From NCBI GenBank assembly GCA_900618795.1, contig UYJD01000001.1, positions 3,071,654 through 3,135,653 on the forward strand: 64,000 nt of DNA. The letters run 5' to 3'. The notes under the pieces are model-generated. The model was not told the DNA's origin. It was given only the letters and a program-made list of their open reading frames with translations, and did no database searches. Every line of letters starts with the position of its first letter. The stretch's first letter is position 1. Source of the stretch: Cyanodermella asteris (lineage: Eukaryota; Ascomycota; Lecanoromycetes; Ostropales; Stictidaceae). The translations under genes and the position numbers were made by a program. Below are positions 59,137 to 64,000 of the stretch, in pieces.

Positions 59137-60305
59137 TCAACTTACCAATGCTGGCGGATTTTCTCCGCGCTTCTTGAATAAAAACTCTACCGCGCCTCTC
59201 AAGCCTTCCTCTAGCCTTGGCACAGACACGTATCCAAGAGCGCGGCGGGCCTTGCTGATATCATAAATATAGTTCCTCGTGGCGTGTTGCACGATAGTTC
59301 TGTCGATCTGATTTGGCCGCTTCCTGCCCAACGTAAAGAGCAGATATATAGCCTCTACGGCATTTGCCGGAGCCATGCCCAGCCAAGTCGTAATGACCTT
59401 AACATCCTCGGATCTCGTTGTGTCTCCAGAAAGGCGATAGACCTTGCGCATAAAATTCTAGAAGTGAAGGGGACCGCAATCTGTGATGTTGAAGGCTTCG
59501 CCAGCGCCCTTCCCGTTCGCCTGGTCAGGATGGTGCAATAAAAGGGCGTTACGCATGTGAGCATTCACTGCCCCAACGACAGAGAGGGGTCAATCCTGTT
59601 GGTGTTGTCGCCTATTTGCAGGTTTTCTTGGCCTCCTTTGACCGCATCCATGAGTTGGGGCACACATTGTCGTTCCCCAGCTCCGTACATCAAGCGTAGC
59701 CGCAATACAGCGGTACGAAGGCCGGAGGTATTCTCATTTGCTTCGAGAACCTACTTCTCGGCAATGGCTTTGGTCCAGTAGTATGGTAGACAACCACCAC
59801 CCATCTTACGCCAGTTAAGGTGTACTTTCCGGCGCAAAGACCGGGGCTGCGGCGTCGATGACGGAAACAGTAGATCGAAAGACAAAGTTTTTGACGCTGT
59901 CGACCTTCTCAATGACGGAGAGAAAGCTGTTGGTGCCGGTCACATTGCCACGTTGGAAGACTTTATAGGCGTGTTGAAGTTAGCTGAAGCGGGCGAAGCA
60001 ACCTGAAAAACCGTCCTAGGTTTGATCTCTGTTAGTAGTGTCAATAGATGGGCTTCATCCGCCAAATCGTAGGCTTTGTATTCGACACCATCTTAGATAT
60101 TCTCCTTAGGGCCTTTCGACACGACAAGAATAGGTCCTTATTCGGACTTCTTCAACAGCTCGCGAACGAGATTTGAGCCGAGGAACCCACAACCGCCAGT
60201 CACCAAAGTTGGACCCAAAGATGAGGGACGAATGGCCTGCGGAACTCGATCCAAGAGGAAGAGCTGGGAGGCCGCAGAGCTGATCTCTGGAGTTCCAGAA
60301 GACGC
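59137..60305 (-). pseudogene. Broken 3-beta-HSD/sterol-4-alpha-carboxylate 3-dehydrogenase-like gene
   Basis: Read leftwards, successive pieces match an NAD-dependent extended SDR of the Erg26/NSDHL type. These are the Rossmann loop TLVTGGCGFLGSNLV near 60210, KPRTVFQVASPA near 60000, the active-site YYWTKAIAEK near 59790, LRTAVLRLRLMYGAGERQ, then NLQIGDNTN near 59600, GEAFNITD near 59480, and YDISKARRALGYVSVPRLEE near 59220. At least four in-frame stops interrupt it (after KKSE, after KENI, after SNVAM, after IAEK, and after GPLHF), and the frame shifts between NTNRID and VNAH. All catalytic landmarks are still readable, so decay is fairly recent. The last 104 codons (59137-59451) remain open. 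It may have been a secondary-metabolism paralogue rather than the essential Erg26. Confidence 0.85.
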
Positions 60306-61050
60306 TAGAAAGGTCTTACGTATGCAGTAAGATCTTGTTCAACGAGCTTCAAAATGCGGACATCAGGGTCTTCACGTCGCTTGGATGCGAACCATGTTCA
60401 GGACGCGCAGATGGCAATCAATTATGGATCAGACTCAGGAATATACCATGATCCATGCCCGAATCTGGAGTCATGATGGGTCAAGTGAACAGCTGTGCGA
60501 CAAAGCCACACGGCAGGCCTCTTGCGCCTTGTTTACTCACCACAGATGAATGTCTTGCACCCAGGAAGAGACCTGCAACCCTGCAATCACTAACACTGGA
60601 ACTGTCTGATGCATTCCTATCCATTTCGATGCGTAAGCCGCCGCTGTATCTTCCAAAGTCTGGATAGGACTTTCAGACCAAGTCAACCACATCCACCTCT
60701 CGGGATCTGCGATCTAGGGGCGTGGCCTAGGAACATCTTTCACATCTGAGTGACCAGGCGTGGATCCCATGCCCGATGATTGCCCTGCTCTTGCATCCGC
60801 ATACTAGCATGAGCATTCCAATATTCGGGGGTTGAAAGAAGGCCAGAAATGAACTTCTCAAAGTGTCGGAAATGGCTTTCGTACCGCCTATAAGGTGACG
60901 TAAGCGGTATTTCAGCTTGAACGCCTCGGCACCATTTTGCTTGCTGCAGTCTCCGGCCTTCATACTCGAAACCCATTGCATCGCATTGAAACATCAAATC
61001 CTGGGGTCCCGACAGGCAAAAGCACCTATATCCCAGTAATCCACGCGACA
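60306..61050. other. Intergenic region
   Basis: No supported gene. Holds the promoter of the rhodanese gene; the open frame leading into it (from 60937) starts at a non-ATG codon and is leader. Confidence 0.4.
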
Positions 61051-61626
61051 ATGTCGTCCCGGACAGCCTACGCCCGCCTCCTACCTCGCACCTTGAGACA
61101 GCTCCCTCTCCGAGCAGCTCCACGAACCTCAATCGCATCACGAAGCAGCAGCATCCCCCTCCAGCCAACACCCAGACTCCCCTTCACACAATCCCGAAGC
61201 CTCTCCTCGACTCCACACCACACCAAACAAGCCCCCAGCGCCACCTCCGAAGCCGACCTCGCCCCGGACATCAAACCCTACGACTTCGCAGCCATCTCCT
61301 CCCTCGTCTCCTCGCCGGACCCCTCGCGCATCATAATCGACGTCCGAGAACCCGCCGAACTACGGCAGTCCGGGCGCGTGCCGGGCGCACAAAACGTGCC
61401 GATCAACAGCGCACCCGACGGGCTGTTCCTTCCCGCGGAAGAGTTTGAGGATCGGTTCGGGTTCGAGAAGCCGGCAGCGGATACGGAGGTGGTGTTCTAC
61501 TGCAAGGCGGGCGTGAGGAGTCGGGCGGCGGCGAGGGTGGCGAAGATGGCTGGGTGGCGGAAGGTTGGGGAGTATCCGGGGAGTTGGATGGATTGGGAGA
61601 AGAATGGTGGTGAGATTGAGAAGTAG
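61051..61626 (+). CDS. Mitochondrial rhodanese-like sulfurtransferase
   Basis: 191 residues from the ATG at 61051 (CGACA before it). Residues 1 to about 60 are Arg/Ser/Pro-rich without acids, a mitochondrial targeting sequence with an SRSLSSTP cleavage-like site. A single rhodanese domain spans about 75-190: IIIDVREPAELRQSGRVPGA, then AQNVPIN, and the active loop VVFYCKAGVRSRAA with Cys151 as the persulfide carrier and the CxxGxR loop intact. It ends with GWRKVGEYPGSWMDW. It resembles yeast Rdl1/Rdl2 (thiosulfate sulfurtransferases) in size and layout. No intron is needed. Confidence 0.9.
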   Translation: MSSRTAYARLLPRTLRQLPLRAAPRTSIASRSSSIPLQPTPRLPFTQSRSLSSTPHHTKQAPSATSEADLAPDIKPYDFAAISSLVSSPDPSRIIIDVREPAELRQSGRVPGAQNVPINSAPDGLFLPAEEFEDRFGFEKPAADTEVVFYCKAGVRSRAAARVAKMAGWRKVGEYPGSWMDWEKNGGEIEK

Positions 61627-61936
61627 AGAACCATGGGCGTAGGGTAGGCCTCTGGGTATATAGGACGTTCGTGTACTGGAGTAACGGCAAAGACGACGAA
61701 GGATTCTTGACGCCTTTTCGTAATTGTGACAGTGCCATTCCTTAGCTTTTTGATCTTGGGGATCAAGTGGTATGGCTAGGTCCTCTTGCTACGCTCCGGC
61801 ATGGCTGGCGTCACAACGCAAGTGGAAAGGGGTACTGTCGGGAATATATTGATTCAATCTACCACAATATCTACTTGGCGGCGATTTGTTGCGACTACAC
61901 CAACAGGTATTCGAAATTTATCACGTACATAAATAC

Positions 61937-62197
61937 ACAGAGAAAGTGCTCCGGGTGCATCTAGCAGACTACCCAGCATCTCGTCCTAACCTCTCCAAAT
62001 TTAACCGGACGGGCCTCGGCAGGAAGATCAAGCTGGTCAAGCATCAGATTCAGCCGTACTCAGATGGCAGCGCGATGTGCTGGTTGACTTGGTCGGTTGA
62101 GCCCAAGGACCCGGAGACGCCTGGGTGGGAGTGGACGAATATCTATGCGTTTAGTTTGCCAATGGGAGAGGGGGCCGAGCTTGCTGAGAAGGGGTAG
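61937..62197 (+). pseudogene. Orphan coding fragment of a conserved-looking protein
   Basis: An open frame (61886-62197) contains a stretch that looks strongly protein-like: DYPASRPNLSKFNRTGLG, KIKLVKHQIQPYSDGSAMCW and then LTWSVEPKD with WEWTNIYAF. It resembles the central part of a small fungal SnoaL/NTF2-like protein, but the beginning of such a fold is missing upstream and the end stops soon after. No start codon or splice sites extend it convincingly. It is either a gene remnant or an exon of a gene I could not assemble. Confidence 0.4.
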
Positions 62198-64000
62198 TCG
62201 GGGTTTGTTGTTACGTTAGTGGTCATGATACCGGGGAGGGGTTGAAGAGACGGCCGGATTTCATGAGCCAGTAAGTTTTGGCGAGCATGGTAGTCGTAAT
62301 AAGGATGGCGAAGTCGACGGAATGTCCTGATGCTGACCCACTATCTACTATCTTCGATAGGAGTGTCCAGCCGTATGAGCCACTTTAGTTGATCGAATGC
62401 CGTTGGTCTTTTGTTGCAGACAGAGGCTGTGTAACCCAGAATGATTTCATCTTATCGCGGTATAATGCCAAAGAGTTTGGATTTGACAGAGTAAGGCCAA
62501 AGGAAATTGGATTGAACCCGGCCTTGTCTTTGTCGGTCTGGAACTGCTGGTCAGTTGAGCACCATGAACCACGAACCGGACACACAGGAACGACCAGCCT
62601 CTTCGGAGATGGTCCTATTGGCCCCGAGCAGACCATCTGCACAGGCAAAGGTAAGAGTGGAGAAATAGAGCCAATGAAAATCGAAAATAAATCAGAACAT
62701 TATCTCCAGCCTTTCCACGCGAGACAAGCATGCGATTTGAGCGGCTCGAAATTCTATCATGCGGGAAGCGCAAAGTCTCGGGAATTTGGAAATTGATGCT
62801 GAAAATCAATGCAAGATGTGATTTCCCTGGGTGCGGAATCGATATCCGGCCCAGACATGCAAGGTATGCAAGAGAGTCCAGTCTCATTTGCACTTGCAGG
62901 AACAAAGTCCTTGGCTTGGCAACGTTGCCCTCCCGCAGTTGCGATGTCAAGTTTTCTGTCCCATCGTGAACTGAAATCAGTCACTATCTTGATTTGACAT
63001 CTGCCTTCATTTTGATCCAGGATCAGTCATCGTCTTTATACAATGTCTGTTATCAGCTGAATCTTGAACCGGTGGTCATCATGATTTGACCTCTATCGTG
63101 GCCGTTTTCCGGGCGAGGCGACTGGAGACACGCGTGGCGACGTTTGATTGCGATCTGCACATGTGGCACTCAAACACATGCATCAACAACCTGACTCTGA
63201 GGTCGGACAGTGACAACCTTGGTCAACACAAAGCCTGGGAGCGGTACAGCGGTTAGGGTTCACTGATAGCCTGTAGCGCGCCGCCAATCGACGGAATTGA
63301 TCTTGCGGTATTTTGAAGCTGCACTTGGGCACAATTATTCCTCCGAAAGTGACATGTCAGAGGTCATCAGCCATCCACGAACAGATGATGGAAAATTTTC
63401 AGAGGCGAAAAAGAGTGCTGTGGGTAAGCTTCACTCTTCGCGGCACCGTTGCAAAGCAAAATGGTGAAATCAAAAAGGTTTCTGTCGCATAGACTCTCGG
63501 CAGCGGCGCGTTGGTTCGTTAGTCCGAATTAGACCTTTGGCGATAGGCGTCGATGGCGGCGCTGATTGCGGACGCTACCAAACTTACTACCACGACAGCA
63601 ATTGTGCCATACCGTAGTACATTATTGACTATGCTGCGGCGGAGTATGCTGTTCGTCAAGTCATGACATTAGAGGGGTAGATACTTGTCAACCATCGCAA
63701 GGCCAAGCAAATGCGGCGACGATGTCTTAGTGCGAGCACAGCAGCCGCAAAAGCCTCGATCGGGGAAGGTCGCGATATGTGGGCCATAGTGAACAAGTCA
63801 CAAGCCGACACAAGCAGTTGTATGGTTCAGCCGAAAATCTGCATGAGCTTTGGGCAACAACCGCCCTTGGACAATCCATGGGAGGTGGGATCCAAGAATT
63901 CAACTGGCAGCCGTATAACAATCCACCTCGCAGGCTTATAAGGTGTGTGGAGAAGCAAATTCTGACCCGATCTCATCTTTGGCAGAAAATTCTCGCATGT
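62198..64000. other. Gene-poor right end
   Basis: 1.8 kb with no supported gene. Frames of up to 135 codons on both strands lack domains and overlap. No element recognised. Confidence 0.4.

Noticed and set aside
59137-59451. 104-codon open frame as a small intact gene
   Set aside because: It is only the tail of the broken dehydrogenase-like gene; the rest continues upstream with stops.
38956-63136. Other single ACGCGT hexamers (for example near 38956, 39949, 40940, 46964, 63131)
   Set aside because: Their number is about what chance predicts for 64 kb, and none is clustered near a start codon.
1-64000. tRNA, rRNA, CRISPR, transposon or virus-like elements
   Set aside because: No rRNA or CRISPR pattern and no transposase, reverse transcriptase, integrase or terminal repeats were recognised. 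tRNA genes cannot be excluded by eye; a tRNAscan run would settle it.

Overview
The window is nuclear DNA of a filamentous ascomycete (Pezizomycotina). The evidence is genes cut by short GT-AG introns (mostly 46-91 bp, with RCTRAC-like branch sites), about 50% GC, gene spacing of 0.1-2.7 kb, and above all the head-to-head pair of myosin-motor-like chitin synthases (csmB on the minus strand, csmA on the plus strand), which is a hallmark of moulds. Protein style and gene content would fit a dothideomycete, but that is a guess. Gene models were built by eye from open frames, splice signals and remembered family sequences; nothing was searched.

Layout. 0-10 kb: an EGF-like single-pass membrane protein, a VMA22-type V-ATPase assembly factor, a mitochondrial-type conserved protein, and a gamma-tubulin complex protein with three MluI cell-cycle boxes in its promoter. 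11-23 kb: an ABM-barrel-like protein, a Whi5/Nrm1-type G1/S repressor, a glutamine-dependent NAD synthetase, and a five-exon multi-KH RNA-binding protein. 24-31 kb: a Ure2-like glutathione transferase, FYV7 (ribosome biogenesis), an Atos-domain protein and a small secreted eight-cysteine protein. 31-39 kb: 3-ketodihydrosphingosine reductase (TSC10, with an assembly gap in an intron), a conserved low-complexity protein, and an Ala/Pro/Ser-rich GPI-anchor-type wall protein. 41-54 kb: the csmB/csmA pair around a 1.67 kb shared promoter. 54-64 kb: a WHI2-type BTB protein, a GNAT acetyltransferase, then a decayed stretch with a GH3 beta-xylosidase tail and a broken 3-beta-HSD/sterol-4-alpha-carboxylate dehydrogenase-like gene, a mitochondrial rhodanese, an orphan coding fragment, and about 1.8 kb with nothing recognisable.

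How the genes relate. Most are unrelated housekeeping genes in conserved fungal synteny. The clear functional unit is csmA-csmB (polarised cell-wall synthesis). A looser theme is cell-cycle and growth control (gamma-tubulin complex, Whi5-like, WHI2-like). No rRNA, CRISPR, intact transposon or virus-like element was recognised, and tRNAs could not be ruled out by eye. I found no convincing wholly new system. The best leads are the MluI-box cluster, the divergent NAD synthetase, the small eight-cysteine protein with a frame-preserving intron, and the decayed metabolic genes at 58.4-60.3 kb.
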